The notes under the pieces: generated by a model
Databases searched by the model: none
What the model was told of the DNA's origin: nothing
Seen by the model: the letters and a program-made list of their open reading frames with translations, nothing else
Program-made: the position numbers and the translations under genes
Assembly (NCBI RefSeq): GCF_000208865.1
Contig: NC_018394.1
Span: 2,193,964-2,257,963, forward strand
Source of the DNA: Neospora caninum Liverpool
Lineage: Eukaryota > Apicomplexa > Conoidasida > Eucoccidiorida > Sarcocystidae
Reading direction: 5' to 3'
DNA: 64,000 nucleotides
Shown: one piece after another, positions 47,422 through 61,990 of the stretch
Position numbering within the stretch: the first letter of the stretch is position 1
How the letters are laid out: every line of letters starts with the position of its first letter

Positions 47422-49640
47422 GGCTCTGAATTCGATCCGTGGATACACGTTGACTGTTCCAAGTGATGCGCGTCTTCCGACTCCCTGGGTTCGCGTTTTC
47501 TTGTTTTCTTTCCTTCGCTTTGCTTTGCTGTACATTGGACTCGCGCGGCCTGCGGCTTCCACAAACCTTCACAGCATGACGAAACTACTTTCCTGGCGCA
47601 TTCTCTGAATCGGAAACGCTCTGAAATCCCCCAGATCCGCGACTGCGTCGTCTTGCCTCGTCGTGCCCCGGCTGTTTCGACTTTCTCTGTCCTGTTTTGT
47701 GTGTTCCGCTTTCCGTCTCCCTGTGTCCCTGAAGTGAACCGGCGACGCGCGTGTGAACCTGCTGTGTTGTCTTCTCGTCAGGTGATGGATGGCCTCGTCG
47801 AGAGCTTTCAGCGGTTGCTAACGGAACACCTCGGTTATCTCGTTCTTCATCCGGCCTTCCCGGAGATTTCGCTTCCCATCAAAAGGAGCCTGCGCAGAAC
47901 TATAAAATTGTGCAAAGTAAGAGAGGCCGAAGTCGATGGGAAAAACGGCCAGGCGAGACAACGCGCATGCTTTGCGCCCCTCAAGGAAGGCAAGCGTCCG
48001 TTTCGCGTCAGGCAGACGATTTTTCTTGCACGCGTTTTTACGGGTGTCCTCGTCTCCTTTTCCATTTCCGTCTTCGCCCTCAGTGTGTATGGAGAACACG
48101 CTTCGCAGGCGCCGAGTCGGGCGCGTTGAATTTTTTTTTCTGTGCTTTCAGTGGGACATAAAGGATGTGTCGGGCGTGCAGGTGAGACGCTTGAGGGGTG
48201 GTGTGCCGTTGTTCTGGGAAGGCTTCGGGGTGCGCGGGTCCTTTGTCGAGGCGTTTGTCGTTCTCTCTTTTCCGGGGGAACGCGTTTCACGTGAGGTTGA
48301 CTCTTTCGGTTTCGTCTTTTGTACGCAGAGCCAAGCAGTTGTCCGTTCGCTGAAAGCCCTCGTCGCAGCGATCGATAGCTCGGCGACTGCAGTCCAGTCT
48401 CTGCGATGCGAGCTGAAAGACCTCCCCGTAGGCGGCGTGGAAGTCTTCACCGAGAAGAAACAAAAAGTCGCTCTTCCTCTCTTCGTTTTAAGGTAAAGGC
48501 TTGCGCTTCTCGCGATGACAACTCCGACACCGAACCAGGTGGACACATAGAACGACAAACATGCCGAAAGGTCTACACCTATATATAATTACTTATATAT
48601 ATAAGGCATGCTATATATACTATATATATATAGACATATATATGTGTGCCGACGTGGGTATGCGTCAGTGGATAGACGTAGATAGGCGTGCGAGGGACTT
48701 GTGGACAAGTCGCAGAGTTTTGGTTTTAGGTGAAGGTGCGAGCGGCCTTCTTCTGAGGTTCCAGATGCCCATGTTTCTGCTTTTCCCTTCAGGCAACAAG
48801 CGGTGGAGGAGCGCCGAAAGTTCATCGAAGAGAAGGTGAAAGGAGAGATATCTGCTGCCGCGGAAAGAAAGCAAGCGGGTACGTCGCTCCCAAGTCCATA
48901 TATATATATATATATATATAGATAGATAGATAGATAGATACATAGATATATGTATACGTACATTGGTGTGCGCAGCAGTGCCATATGTGGCAGAGTGTGT
49001 TTGCGTGTCGCCGGATGCGTCGCGGCAGTTTCGAGATGTTGGCCTCTTTTCTGCTGACTCGTGGAGGTAGATGGTTGCGAAAGTGTTCAGAGACCGAATG
49101 TGCACGGACCTCGGTTTGTGTTCAGAAAGCGATGCGTTGAAGACGCCTCGACAGCTGAAACGGGAGCGCCAGAGGCAGAAAAAAGAAGACGAACGCCGGG
49201 AGATGGAGGAGCTGTCAAAGTCGATGTCAAAAGACAAGAAAAAACGCGTTCGGGAACAGGAGTCTGTCTCGAGTGAAAGCGGGGACAATCGGCTCGCTGC
49301 GAAAAGCGCAAAGAGAGAGAACACTCTGAGCCGCGTGCTCAAGGACGACACCGTCGGGCACGTAAGGCAAAGACGAGGGAGCGACAGAGACACATGAGGA
49401 GGAACGGTGTGCTGACCTGACGATAAGCGCGTGTTAAACTACTTGGAGACGAAAGGCAGCCATGCATATATATAAGTATATATATTCGTAGGTCGTCTGC
49501 TGTATATACACTGGCGTGTACTGTATATGAAGGAATGTTCCGCATGAGGAGCGGCATCCCGTGTGTCGCTCTTGTGGGTGTCTTGCTGTTTTCAGGACGA
49601 CATTCTAGATGAAATTGGAAGCGATCTGGACGACCTGTGA
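44116..49640 (+). CDS. NOC2: Nucleolar complex protein 2 (NOC2), 60S ribosome assembly
   Basis: Exons: 44116-45936, 46479-47045, 47782-47916, 48152-48181, 48329-48492, 48793-48878, 49126-49361 and 49596-49640, giving 1027 aa; a 12-nt microexon at 47635-47646 may add IRDC. The start is CCAAGATGGG. The N-terminus is Lys/Arg-rich (nucleolar-type), followed by a long Asp/Glu block (about 100-235). The Noc2 helical-repeat core runs from about 290 into exon 2, including YRIAYQSIRE/LALTVRSVMV, KLLYSWAFLSTASLW, SLRPLAFPLVTLLCAAL and LIPLNAYVFALFELIL. The conserved C-terminal part has LVESFQRLLTEHLGYLVLH then PAFPEISLPIKRSLRR. A charged coiled coil and an acidic end (DEIGSDLDDL) close the protein. NOC2 pairs with NOC1 or NOC3 to mature and move pre-60S particles in the nucleolus. 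Identity rests on core motif order; exact borders of small exons are less certain. Confidence 0.88.
47380..47419. repeat. (TA)n microsatellite in NOC2 intron
   Basis: TA run of about 40 bases in the intron after the exon ending at 47045. Confidence 0.9.
48896..48955. repeat. (TA)n + (GATA)n compound microsatellite
   Basis: A TA run followed by about six GATA units, in the NOC2 intron after the exon ending at 48878. Confidence 0.85.
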
Positions 49641-50458
49641 AGCAACCGATGAAACACGGAGTGCATGCAAATAGATGAAAGCTGGTTTTTGCTCTCATTT
49701 TGCTCGCGGTCTGAGGACCCCGCGGAAATGGCATTCCTCGTCGTGGTGCATGCAGTCTACGTGGGATCACCGGGCTGGCCGAGACTGTCAATTTCTGATG
49801 AGTACACCGGAGCAACCCACCAAACACGCGTCTATGACTGCACAACTATGCGTGTTTATACATATGTGTATATCTCTGTGTATTTCTCGATGCTCACATG
49901 TCCAATCGCTGGAGGGGTGAGGAGCCGAGTTTCCGCGCTGGTGTGTGTGCTCTTTCTCTGATGGCCGCAAGTATTTAACAAGGGGATAAGGTGAATTCGG
50001 TCTAGTCCATTTTCGCGTTTGGCATCTGACTTTCAGTTTACTGACCATTCGGCCAGGTGCCCTGTCCTCCCTCTGCTGTCTGAATTGCTCTCGCCGTCTG
50101 TTTTGCGGTTTGCTTCACTTGCGATGCCTTCGGTTCCTCGAGAGAGCCGCGCGCTCTTTTTTTTCTGCGTGGTTCTCCATCAGACGGGAACAGGTGCTCC
50201 ACTGAAAAAAGCGCAAACCCGAGGAAGGAAAAGAAATGAAGCAAATTTCAGGTAACACCAAACCATTTAACGTTCCCCCCTCCAGCCTCCTATTTTCAGA
50301 GCAGCGACACGCAGGAAGGCGCGTGCCCGCCGAGGACTCAACTCAGCAGACACTATGCCAGCAATGCATCCCAAATTATTTCATAACATACTCAGCACAA
50401 TATATATTTCCAAGACCCTGAGATGGACAGGTAGAAAAAAGCATATTGGCATTCATTG

Positions 50459-50496
<38 letters not shown>

Positions 50497-53225
50497 TTGT
50501 CAACGGCGGCCGAGCGCGACTAATTCTGCTGAGGCTGCGAGAAACGAGACCCGATTCCCACGCAGGGACTTGGCAAGAACTTGTGCCTTTCTACAGTTGC
50601 TCAGCAGCGTCAAATAGATCAGCTGCGGGATTGTCACAAGCTGTCGTCCCTCTTTAAAAAAACCGCAGATCGCTGGTTACAGACGATGTGCGGGTTTTTC
50701 TAATTCTCACAACGGCGGGCGTGATCCACCGGGGCGTTCTGGTTTCCCGTTTCACCCAGCGCCGCCGTGTGCGTGCAGTCATAGCTTGCATCTCGATGCG
50801 GCATCTATGCAGAAGTAGCATCAGACAAGGAGACGTAACGAAAGTTTACTAGATTTCTCAGCGGGACACTGCACACGGGTATTGAATGGAAACGGCCCGT
50901 CGCATGGAAAACCGTTGCCACATCAAATATCGTGAATCGACGGGTTACACACCTCTCTACGGACTGCATCGCAACTGAGAAGTACACCGACATATTTAGA
51001 TGCACAAATAACTGGATAGATATATGACTATATAGGTGAATGCATTTGCTTCGAGTTGTTATCTGGAGAAGGCACTGTAGTACACGTTTCAAAGGGAAAC
51101 CACTACCCAGTGACAAAAAGGTAAGATATGTAGCGTTCGACAACGATGTTCAAACTGAGAGTCGGTGCTTACATACACGCGTGTAGTGCGCGGTGCGTGT
51201 CAGACGGTAAGGAGGTCGAGCTTCACGGACAAGAGAGAGCGAGGGAATTTCCCAAACGACAGCCTATAGGTATCCTCCGTTGATTTCGTGCCGTGCGCGA
51301 AGACATCCGAAAGCGATTGTACACAGGCGGAACGCGTGGCTCCCGCCCACGATCTCGGTGTTTACGTTTTCATTCCCTGCGCCAGTCGACGTGTCAATCG
51401 GCCAGCAGTAACCTGCCAAAATCCCTCGTGTGGCTGTGTGATTTCAGCCGTGCCGCAACCACGGACTGTTTCCCAATTGAAGTTTCACTCGCCCGCCGTT
51501 TCTACAACCGACTGCAGTTCAGATTGAAGGCTGCTGCATCCAACCTTCAGGAATGTCACCGACGCCTCCGCGGCAGCATGAAGACAGACAGAAACGAGGT
51601 GGAAGATACGAAGGGAAACGAATAAGCGACGAGCGATAGAGCAAACCCATATGCGGACGGAAACGATGGGTTGTCCTGTTGACCATTAGTTGATGAGAAT
51701 GCTATTCCTTCTAACCGCCTGGAAGAGACCACACTGCCAATCCCACGTACCCAGGCAAGGCCACGGAAAACGGGAAGAAGCTCCAGTGTCCTGCGTGTCG
51801 CATCGCGGCTCCAACGTTCCTTCCCTGCCACGGAAAGGCTAGATCCTGACGCGAGGCCCTGGTGCGAACTTTTGGCGAGCCTCGACATTACAGGCGATTG
51901 ACAAATTACAAGCCTCAAGGCTGAGGCGACGATCCCGCCACGAGTTCAGCGTTTTGACACACAACTGTCGTTTCTGCAAAACAAATTCAATTCCTTAGCG
52001 CGCTTAACAGAGACAAAGTCGGCAGGTTGGGAGGTGTATCAGCATGGCGGGACTACATAACATAGATGACTGCACATATATATAGATATATAGATATATA
52101 TAGACATGCACATGTTTGAAACTCTCATCGTCTGAATGCCTAAGCACGTATATTCTGCGGAGGTCGACTGGCCGGCAGTTCCTTTCGTGGTGCGTTGAAG
52201 TCGAAACGCCGGCGACGGACTCGCCATTTCCCACGAGAGCGACAAGCCGTCTTGCATCGGACGTGTGGGTACTACGTGAGGTCGACAACAGAGTTCGAGA
52301 GCGACGGGAAACGAAGACCAGCCGTCGAGCTTCGCTGCCGATGGGCATCCTCGTGGACGCGTGCGCCATCTGGTGACCAGGCGCTGCGAGACTCCGTCGC
52401 GAAATGGGTTGTGCTTTATTCTTGGACACACACGCACCCTGCGGCGCTTTGATTCAGTATGAAACTTCTATCCTACGGCGAGGGTCACCTGCTCGCCCGA
52501 GCGAAGCCACGAAGCTGAAAAGCCCCGCGCGTCGATCGCAGACAGATAAGATACCACCGGGAGGTCAAACAAACGACAGCATGAACACTCTCGAAAACTG
52601 CTGGCGACACCCGACTTCACCAGGCGCAACTGCAGCGGGACTGGGGCACAGCAAACATAAGGCGGTTTTGCGCACCAAAAGGTGGACATCGAGCACACGG
52701 GGATTGAGTCCGGGAAAAGCGGTTCAAACCAATATGCATTCGGTTCAAAGTCTAGAGGAGCCCCACCTACGCAGCGTCTCTACCCGCGTCTCAACTTCTT
52801 TGTGTGAGCAGGCGAACGCAACACACACGAGCGACTGTTGGTAACAATGCATGCACAGACCGAAGAACAATTATAGGCGTGCGAACGGACACTTCTACGT
52901 AAGCGAGGACATGCAAAAGATTACACGTGTTCTGTGGACCCAAACGGGACACCAACGAACACACGTTTATCTGGGAATCGAATACCAATTGCGCGACGCT
53001 GCCCTGTTCATGGAGCCACCGATACGCTAGCAAAATCTACATTTTAAGCCACCATTTACGGATACATGGACACGCATGCAGGCTGCAAACACGCACGCAC
53101 AGGCGCATGCATGTCACGCCTTACAGCCGCGTCCCGCTGCAGCTGCTCTTGATCTCCGATGCCGGTGCCTGGGAGCTTTGCCAGTAAGCCTGGTTGTACC
53201 GGAACCAAGAGAGGAAACTGGGTTT
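49641..53225. other. Convergent spacer between NOC2 and the ABC transporter
   Basis: 3' flanks of two converging genes. It contains (TA)n at 50461-50494 and a short TATAGA tract at 52075-52105. No ORF here has a recognisable domain or splice-consistent chain. Confidence 0.5.
50461..50494. repeat. (TA)n microsatellite
   Basis: TA run of about 34 bases in the convergent spacer. Confidence 0.9.
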
Positions 53226-53650
53226 CTAAGCCGAGTACCGCGACATGTTAACGAGCTGCCTGTACACTCCGTTTTTAAGCTTCATCAGCTCCTCGTGAGT
53301 TCCCACTTCCACCACGTGACTGCCGCGACCGTCTTCGTTACTAAGAACGACGATCTTATCTGAGGCGGAACGCAAAACAAACAGAACGGCAAAACTGAGG
53401 GAAACGAGTGCACTTTGCCGTATACACACATGCACGATTACACGATTGTATATATTTATATACGTGTACCATGTACATTGCCCCGGGCCTATGTCTATAC
53501 AAACCACATTTAAACATACACATATATACACACATATATATCGATATTATATATATATATATATATCGATATTATATATATATATATATATCGATATTAT
53601 ATATATATATATATATATCGATATGATATATATATATATATATATCGATA

Positions 53651-53686
<36 letters not shown>

Positions 53687-56600
53687 ATGATATATATATA
53701 TATATAGGTTGATTAGACACACAGGTATCCGACCAGGAAAGAACTACACCGGTGGTGTAGTGCCAGTGCACCTGCGTACTGTGTCTCCTGAGGAGAGCAA
53801 AGCGGGCGTGTGGAAAAGGTTAAAAACAGCCACGTCGACGCCCCCCCCCCCCCCCGCTCCCCCCATGTTCGGTTGACTGCGCTCGCTCCAACAGCGATTT
53901 CGAGCTTTCTAGGACACATAGAGGATTGCTCGCCTCGCGTATCCTTTCTCAAATGGCCTTACTTGCATTTCGAACTGTGGACAATCTGTGGGCGACAATG
54001 ATGGTGCTGTGTTGATGGCCAGTCTCCATGAGTTCGTCAAGAGTCTTTTGCACCTGGCGCTCCGATTCGGGATCGAGCGCAGACGTTGCTTCATCCAAAA
54101 TAAGAAGGCGAGGCTTTCGAACGAGCGCTCTGCATGCGCAAACGAGAGATGAACGCATGGACGCCACCTGGGCCACACGCGACTGCACGCGCACAGACGG
54201 TGGATTGACTATAACAGGGGTCACGCGTGTGTCTTCGTTTCGCAGAATGCGGCGCTTCTCACCGATACGTTTGTCAGTCATGCATTTGAGAAACGCGAAA
54301 TGACACCACAACTTCCCAAGCTGGAGTGGCGACTCCTTCACTTTTCATGCGTAGTATAGACAGAGTGCCAAGTCTCTTCGCCCCTTCACGCCGCAAATAC
54401 ATCTACGACGGTGAGCACGCGGCACGAAGGACGAGATCGGAGCTGTCCAGACACCCCGCCCCCGTGCACCTGTTGGCTTTGCACTTCAGAAGCTTCTTGT
54501 CCTTGCGAACCCAGGTCAACGAGATCACTAGCGACAATCCCTAATGTCTCGGAGGGCAGCATAAACTTGTATAGCTATCTCTACGCGATGCAAGCGCAGC
54601 CCCTGTCACTCGGGGATGCCAAAACACCGCTGTCGCCTGCAACTAGCTTGGGGATGTGTCATAGACATGCCTCTCAAATGGACACGTGGCGCGCGTTTTC
54701 TCGGGGCGTTTTCAGTCTCTGAAACTCCTTCGGGTTCTTGCCTTCCACTTGGGAAGAAGAGGGTCTTTCTGTGCTGCAAGCGTGCACCAGCATTCCTTGC
54801 TCAGATATGCCTGTTCCCTAACAGTCGGACGCGCCTTCACAACTTACCGAGCAATCGCAATTCGCTGTTTCTGACCACCTGAAAGCTGGCTGCCGGAAGC
54901 CCCGACTTGGGTTTTGTAGCCCTGCGGGAAGGTGCGAATGAAGGCGTCTGCTTGTGCCTGCTTGGCCGCCTCGATGATGTCCGCCTGGGACACCGGAAGA
55001 AAGGCACACAAAAAAGCGAATCCAGGAATGCCGAATAGCCAAAAAGAGAAGACAAAGGGGAATGAGAAGGAGAAAGACATGAACGAACAGACGCGCCAAA
55101 CGTAGAGGGGAGAGAGACACAGGAGAGTAGAGAACGCGCAAATCAGCTGAGGGGGGACAACGGCTCCACCCACGATTCGGGGGACACTGTGAGGCGGCCC
55201 GCGCGCGTCCGCATGCAAGGAAAGCCTCCAGACGTAGCTTTAAAACGCCTCCTCGCCACAGGACACACGCCGAAACAGTGCAAACAGAGCAGAGACCACC
55301 CGGCTGCTTGCGAATGAACGCCGAGTCGCGCCTGCCTCAAACAACCGCGGTGAAATTCGCACGGCGCGCGGGTCTATGACTCCCCAGAAACGCCCGCGCG
55401 GCAGTCGCGGCTTCGGCCAGAGTGCCTACGCAAAATTCCCAGCGTGGACAGCAGTCGCGATTTGCTTACCTCAGAGGCATCTGGGCACGAGAAGCGAATG
55501 TTGTCTTCAATGCTCATGTTGAACAGCACAGGTTCTTGGCCGACCAGTCCCAATTGCTCGCGCAGAGAACTGACGGCGAAACGGAAACACACATGGAGAG
55601 GGAAAACGCGCCAGAGAGAGTTAGCAAAAAACAGGACAAAGGCAGCAGGCGGAGGCGAAGACCCCGACACGCAGGAGAAGACAAGACGGACGGAAACAGG
55701 CACACGGTGTCAACGCGGGAAAGCGCTGGAACGCGGCCGGTGCACGGCAATGCACAGGGACCGCTTCGTTGGGTTTATTCTTTCGGTGTCTCCGCTTCTG
55801 TCGACCTTTTCTCGCTTCTTCCGTGTCTTCCCCTTCAGGCCGGAAAAAGGGGAGTGCCACGGACTCGGCCGGTCTCGTGTCCGTGTGAGATTCGTTGATG
55901 TTCCGGCAGTGGCGAGAGCCTTCGTTTCGCAAGCTGTCTAACGTCAACACCCTTCGCTTCTTTGCTCTCAGCACCTGTTTCACTTTTTTCGCAGGCCCCC
56001 CCCTTTCCTTGCGTGCCAGGTGTGCCGTCTCCCCTTTCCTTCTACACAAGGGCGAGATGAATCTCTGAACATCTCTCCGTGCATCAGTAGTGTCGCCGGT
56101 ATCACGTTTTGCTTCTGTTACTTTCCCGACAGCACGGTTTCGAACCGCGTTCCGCAGCCGTTTGCCTCCTGGCGATCCCCCTCCGTTTCCGTATCCACAG
56201 AGTGGCCATGCGACACAAACTTCGACTGTATGTCCACCACTCGCTTTCTCTCCCCCTTTTCCGCGACGCCCACCTGACATTTGCATCCCGCAATTCTGTC
56301 CCATCAAACGTGATCGAGCCTCCGCCTTTCGTCTTCTTCTTGCCGTCCTTCACCGGCGATGCGTTCGCGGCAACGCTGCTTGGCAGGTCGTAGAACCTCT
56401 CCTGCACAACGAGGAAAAAGGCAAAAAGAAAGAGAAGACGCCGTCACCGCGTTGCGGCGTGACTGTTTGAACGCAGGCCCCGCGTTGTGTCTGCCAGAGA
56501 ACGCGCCTCTCGCCCCTTTTCAGAAGGGCAAGAGGGCGAAGACGAAAACCCTCGCAGAAAAACGCGAATCTCCCGCAGTTGCATGTCGACGAAGAAAACA

Positions 56601-57259
56601 GGAAACTGTGTGTTGACAGGAGCAAGACTCAAAGGAACAGTCGGATGAACGCGAGAAACTGTCTCGGAAAACAGAACTTGTGACTCGCGTTTTCATAAAA
56701 AGAGACGGCCCCGGTCTCGGTTTCACGCGCGGAAATCTGCGGGCAGGCAACCTGCATTTTTGTTTCAAAGAAAAAGGCGAGAGCCTTGAAAGCGCGGCTC
56801 GTCTCTCAGACCATACAGCCCCGCGGCGCGTGAGAGACCCCAGCGCTGCTCCGGCAGGTATTTACCGTATCGACTGTTCCGCTCAAATCTCGAGATAGGA
56901 AGTTCGGGGTATCCCATAGTGTAGCCAGTGAGGGGGGGGGGGCGGCGCATGCAGAGGGCTAGCTGTGGAATGGGAAGCAACAAGTGCTCCACACGCGTCT
57001 TACAATTAGCTGAATCGCAGTGGACTTGCCACAACCCGAGGGCCCAACGAGAGCCACGGACTCCCCCGCCTTGATGGCGAAGGATAGATTCCTGTACACC
57101 TGAAAAACAACGCAAGACGACAAACGCCTGTCCCTAACAGATACGAAGATGACACCCGAGCTCTCTCCCTCAGAGCTAAAACTGACTCTTCCACATTTTA
57201 CATCCCTATATATACATATATTTGTTGCCAATACATCGACACCAATATCTATATATGTA

Positions 57260-57302
<43 letters not shown>

Positions 57303-58277
57303 ACATGTGCGGGATGGTACTTGGATACCCCGGGTGTCGGTGCTCATATGTGTTGCCCACGTATGCGTCCCCACGACTGGATGTACGCCCTTCCGCATGC
57401 TTGCGAGGGTCTGCTGATTCCGAAACTCTCGAAGAGCGTCATTGTGGTGCACACTTACCGGCACTGTCGGCCTCGACGGGTAACGAAACTGAACGTTTGT
57501 GAAATTGACATCCACGGCGGTCTTTTTCGCGTCGTTGTATCGCCTGCCTCCGGTGTCTCGCGTGTCGATCGCAGACGGCTGGAGAGAAGGGAAGCACATC
57601 AACTCTTCACAAGCCGTGCCCATAAGTGAGCAAACGCCGCTTTCACTGGACACAGAGAGAAAGGCAAATAACAATCCCTAGTCAGGCGTCCCCACAAACG
57701 AACCCGAACATACACGCAGACAGACACCTACCCGCCTCGTCCTCGCAACACAAACGTAAACATACGCATGCATATAACTTTATATATATATATATACATA
57801 CATATGTATATGCATGCAGGTATGCATGATTGGAGCTTCTGGTGAAGGAGATGCGCTTGCGGGTGTTTCTCCCGCCTGCTGCGTGTGGTTTTGAGCTGAG
57901 CTTCGGCGCGTCCTTGCGTCGACATGAATCCAAGGGAGAACTAAGACGGGGTAGCAACGAGAACGCAAACACAAGAGACTTGCGCACCGCGAGGAGAGCC
58001 CACAAGAGACGAAAACACAGAGAAACAGTCTCCGGGGTCGAGCCTTCCAGCATCGCGTGAAAAGGGGACTGTCTCCAGTGTGTCTCAGGGCGAGGCGCAA
58101 GACATCTCTCACCCTGTCGATCAGAGCAAAGACGCGCTCCGCCGCCAACTGCGCCCGTGCAGCGTCGGTGGAGTACAAGACAGTTTGGCCAATCGACATC
58201 GAGGCAAACAAAATGCCGAACGTTGCTTGCATGATATCTGAAAAACAGCAGAGTTCACCAACGTGCTCCACCCGACA

Positions 58278-58319
<42 letters not shown>

Positions 58320-61300
58320 CTTCAATCATGACGAGTCTCTATGTATCTATATGTATAAACATCCACCAAGATATATCAATTTATATATCAAGGTGTATAC
58401 ATCTAATCGCATATACATGAATGCTTATGTATACATGACCATATATATCTCCATTGAGCATACGTATCTACATACGTGTATGAGAAATAACCCATATATA
58501 TATAAATATATACGGATAGATAGATACGTAGATAGATAGATGCATCGCTACATAGATAGACATTTGTTCCTTTTGTTTGTTGGCCGCGAACGAAACCGGT
58601 GGAGGTTTAGGGCCACGCGACGTGTCACAGGATTACGAGGGTGGTTTCGATAGGCCCGAAGACAGCATGTACAGTCTCGGCGCGGTTGCAAGACGCGCTT
58701 CGTTTCTCTCTGCGTGCTAGACAGAATTTGTGTGGACACCTGCCAGAGATAAAAGACCGTACCTTGTGCGTCTGCTCCCTCCTTTATCAGCTCGCCGCCG
58801 TACCACATGGACAGGGCATTGAAGGCAAATTGCACACCCTGGCAAGGTCGCAAAGATGGCAGACATACATTTCAATTTCGCCCGGTTTTGCCCCCGTTTG
58901 TCTTCGTCCCTTTGCGCTTCCTCCCCCATACAGAGCATTATGGACGTTAAACACCTCCACACGTGTCCTGACCAGTCGCCGTCGTGCGGGTCGGACTGTG
59001 ATATATCTACACGGCTCCCAAAAGGCGTCGATACGCACGCCTCAGCGATGGCTGATGCACGGCAACTACGTACTCTTCGACGGTGCGGCACAGACCCAAA
59101 AGCGTGTGGCAACACAGGAACTGTTGGAGTGTCTGAGCACGTGTGCAGGCGACGCGGGACGCGACTGCCTTGCAATGGAGCAGTTCCTGAATCGCCGTGA
59201 AAAAATGCGGTAACGCACCTGGCTGAAACCCCAGAAGAAGCCGACAGAAGCTGCGTTCCTCGCCTGAGACGCCGGATCCAGGTGGAGGCACTTTTTGTAT
59301 AGGTCGACAAAGTACTGGACAGACACACGACAGCAGAGGGCGACACGGAGACGTGGAGCAATCAGGTGAGGCGCGCGCCCAGGGAGAAAACGCGACGACC
59401 CGCACTTCCTTTGGCGCAAGCAGCATTCCTGGAAACGCGTGCATGCAGAACGCTTTCCACCTAGACGAGGAATCAGAGAAAAAACGTTGGAACTGCGGCG
59501 AAGCGGCCGACCCCGTTGGCTCGTGCCGACTCGACCAGCATCTCGAATACGAATTTACCTAGGCAAGGCCATCTCGCCTTTTGAGTGATGCGCATGCTGA
59601 ATGTGTATATACATAAATATGTGTGAACTGAGTGTAGGCGTCTTTGCATGAGGCCTGATAGACACGCAGGTGTCCACATGCACAATAGGTTTGACTTGTC
59701 AGCTACAGGGAAGATGCCGGAAAACGGGACGTCTACTGACAGCTGCTCCAGCTAGCTTGTCCACATTGCTCTCTCCGTTCGCTAAGGATGACCACCTACT
59801 TCGTACACGGTTCTCTATGCATTTGCCTCCGCACGTATCACCCTACTCATCTATCTCACAAGATTCCAGCTCTTCACCTACCGAACAGACCTTAAATCAA
59901 AACCCCAAACTTTCTCTCTCTCATTACAGCTGTCCCTCCTCTCTCAACACCGATCGATAGGACTAGGTAGATTGACAGATCGATAGATGCACGAGCCCTG
60001 AGCCCGAAGGGTTAGATGCCCCACCCATGATGCTTATAGGCCACGGCCGTTCCGTATTGAGGATCGATTTCAGTCTCCCCCCCCCCCCCCCCTTCCCCTG
60101 CAGCTGCACATCAGGGAAGCACCGATAGCGTTCTGGGTTCGACAGGACAATCCCACCGTCTGTTCCGCTAGTGCCACAAACCAAGTTCCGGCCACCAATC
60201 TCGGAAACGCTGCAAATCGTGACGTAACAGAATCGTCACGAAACACACCAATCGAAAGGACACGAACCTGTTCGAGACCGAAGGCGGACACCACACGGAT
60301 GCCACCGACCGCCTCGATGAGAACTTGTTCTGGGCACTGGAAACTTTGTTTGTCTTTTTGCGACTTGTCTTCCTTCGAGACGTGACCTGCGGAAAAGCAC
60401 AAGACCGGGCGACGCACACACGTGTTTGCAAATGCCGACAGGCGCCTGAGGAGCCGTGAAAATGCGAAATAGGCCGCCGCCCTGCGTACCGAACTGTATA
60501 GGTTGCTGTTTAAACGCAACGGTGAAGGTCGCTGTAGGTGAATGCGAAGTCTAGAGCGAATAGCTCCTGGCCACATCGCCATGTCATCGGGGGCGAAGAC
60601 CCGACAGAAAACGTGCAAACCGTGTACACGTCTCTCGGCCTCGGAACGGCCATCCGCAAGCGAGAGAAAAACGCGAGAAACGCGCAGCAGACACAACTCG
60701 TGGAGCGATGCGAGAGAAAAAAAAACACGGCAGACGGTCACACCCTTTTTCGCCCGTCTCCGCCCCACACTCCGTCTTTCCCGGAAGAAACTGAGAACCG
60801 CAGGGACACCTCTGGAATCGTTTTCGAGCCTGGCGGCTTCTGTGCATCGGGTAGTTTCGGAATTCGATCTTTCCCAACAGAGGCCGAGATCAAGGGGCGC
60901 TACCGACGGGCGCATATTCTTTCTGTGGTGCAGCCAGCCATCTTATCCTTGGAAGACTCCCGATCTCTCGCGAAGTGGGTACGCTTTTGAAAGGCGAGGA
61001 AAAGCCTACCATGCGTGTGCATAATTCGCTCTTCCATAATGTGAGCCGGGATAAGAACGACGAGGCTCGCAACCATGACCGACGCAAGTTTCCAGTCACC
61101 CACAAAAGAGATTGTGCAACCTGACGGCGAGGCACACACACACGCACGCGCATCCACACTCGGAAATCAACAAAATGCTAGATCCCCCGTCGTCAAACAA
61201 CATGAAAAAAGTCTCACATCCATGTATATATGTAAACATATAAATATATGCTTATATAGGCGTATCAGGATGTCACATATGCAATTGTCGGCCAGTAAGA

Positions 61301-61953
61301 CATACCTAAATACATATATGTGCATATGCGATCCTGTGTGCCGATGGATGTCTGTGCTAGGCGATGGAGATCGCCTGCGTAACTGCACCGGAGCGCGCGA
61401 TTCGTCAGCATGCAAGGCCGAGAAGAAAAAGGCAGGGTGAGGTTTGAGATCTTACTTCGACAGAGACCCACGAGGCTCTTAGAGGAGAAAACAGCGAGGT
61501 GCCAGGAAGTCAGGAGAGAGCAAACAACTGTCGCCTACCGGCCGTAATCGCAGCAATCATTGCGACCAGTGCCATGGGGTTCCCGCAGCTTCCACTCTTC
61601 ACTAGCAGCACGTCTGACGACAAGATCGACATGAGAGAACCTGACAGAGAGGAGACACACACACCAGATGCTCCTCTTTGAAGACCCTGAGCAAAAAGCG
61701 ACGAGTGAAACCTGCTCGGAGCGTCACCTCCATGCGCTGTCGTTGTCGCATGCACTTCGCTGGCAAACGGCAAAAAGCCACCTCCGGGTGTCCACGTGGG
61801 CCACATTGCTCCTATGCATGTCAATAGGCATGACGATTTCCACCTCGACACATGTGCCTATATGTATTGAGATACGTATCTATATGGGCACCAGCACCCC
61901 ATATGAATACATGGAGATACCTGAGTATACCTATGCATATTCATCGAATGTGC

Positions 61954-61990
<37 letters not shown>

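Noticed and set aside
59473..59685. Minus-strand ORF containing [18 protein letters not shown]
   Set aside because: At first it looked like a transporter loop, but the direct join 60268/59314 restores [15 protein letters not shown], the expected sequence.
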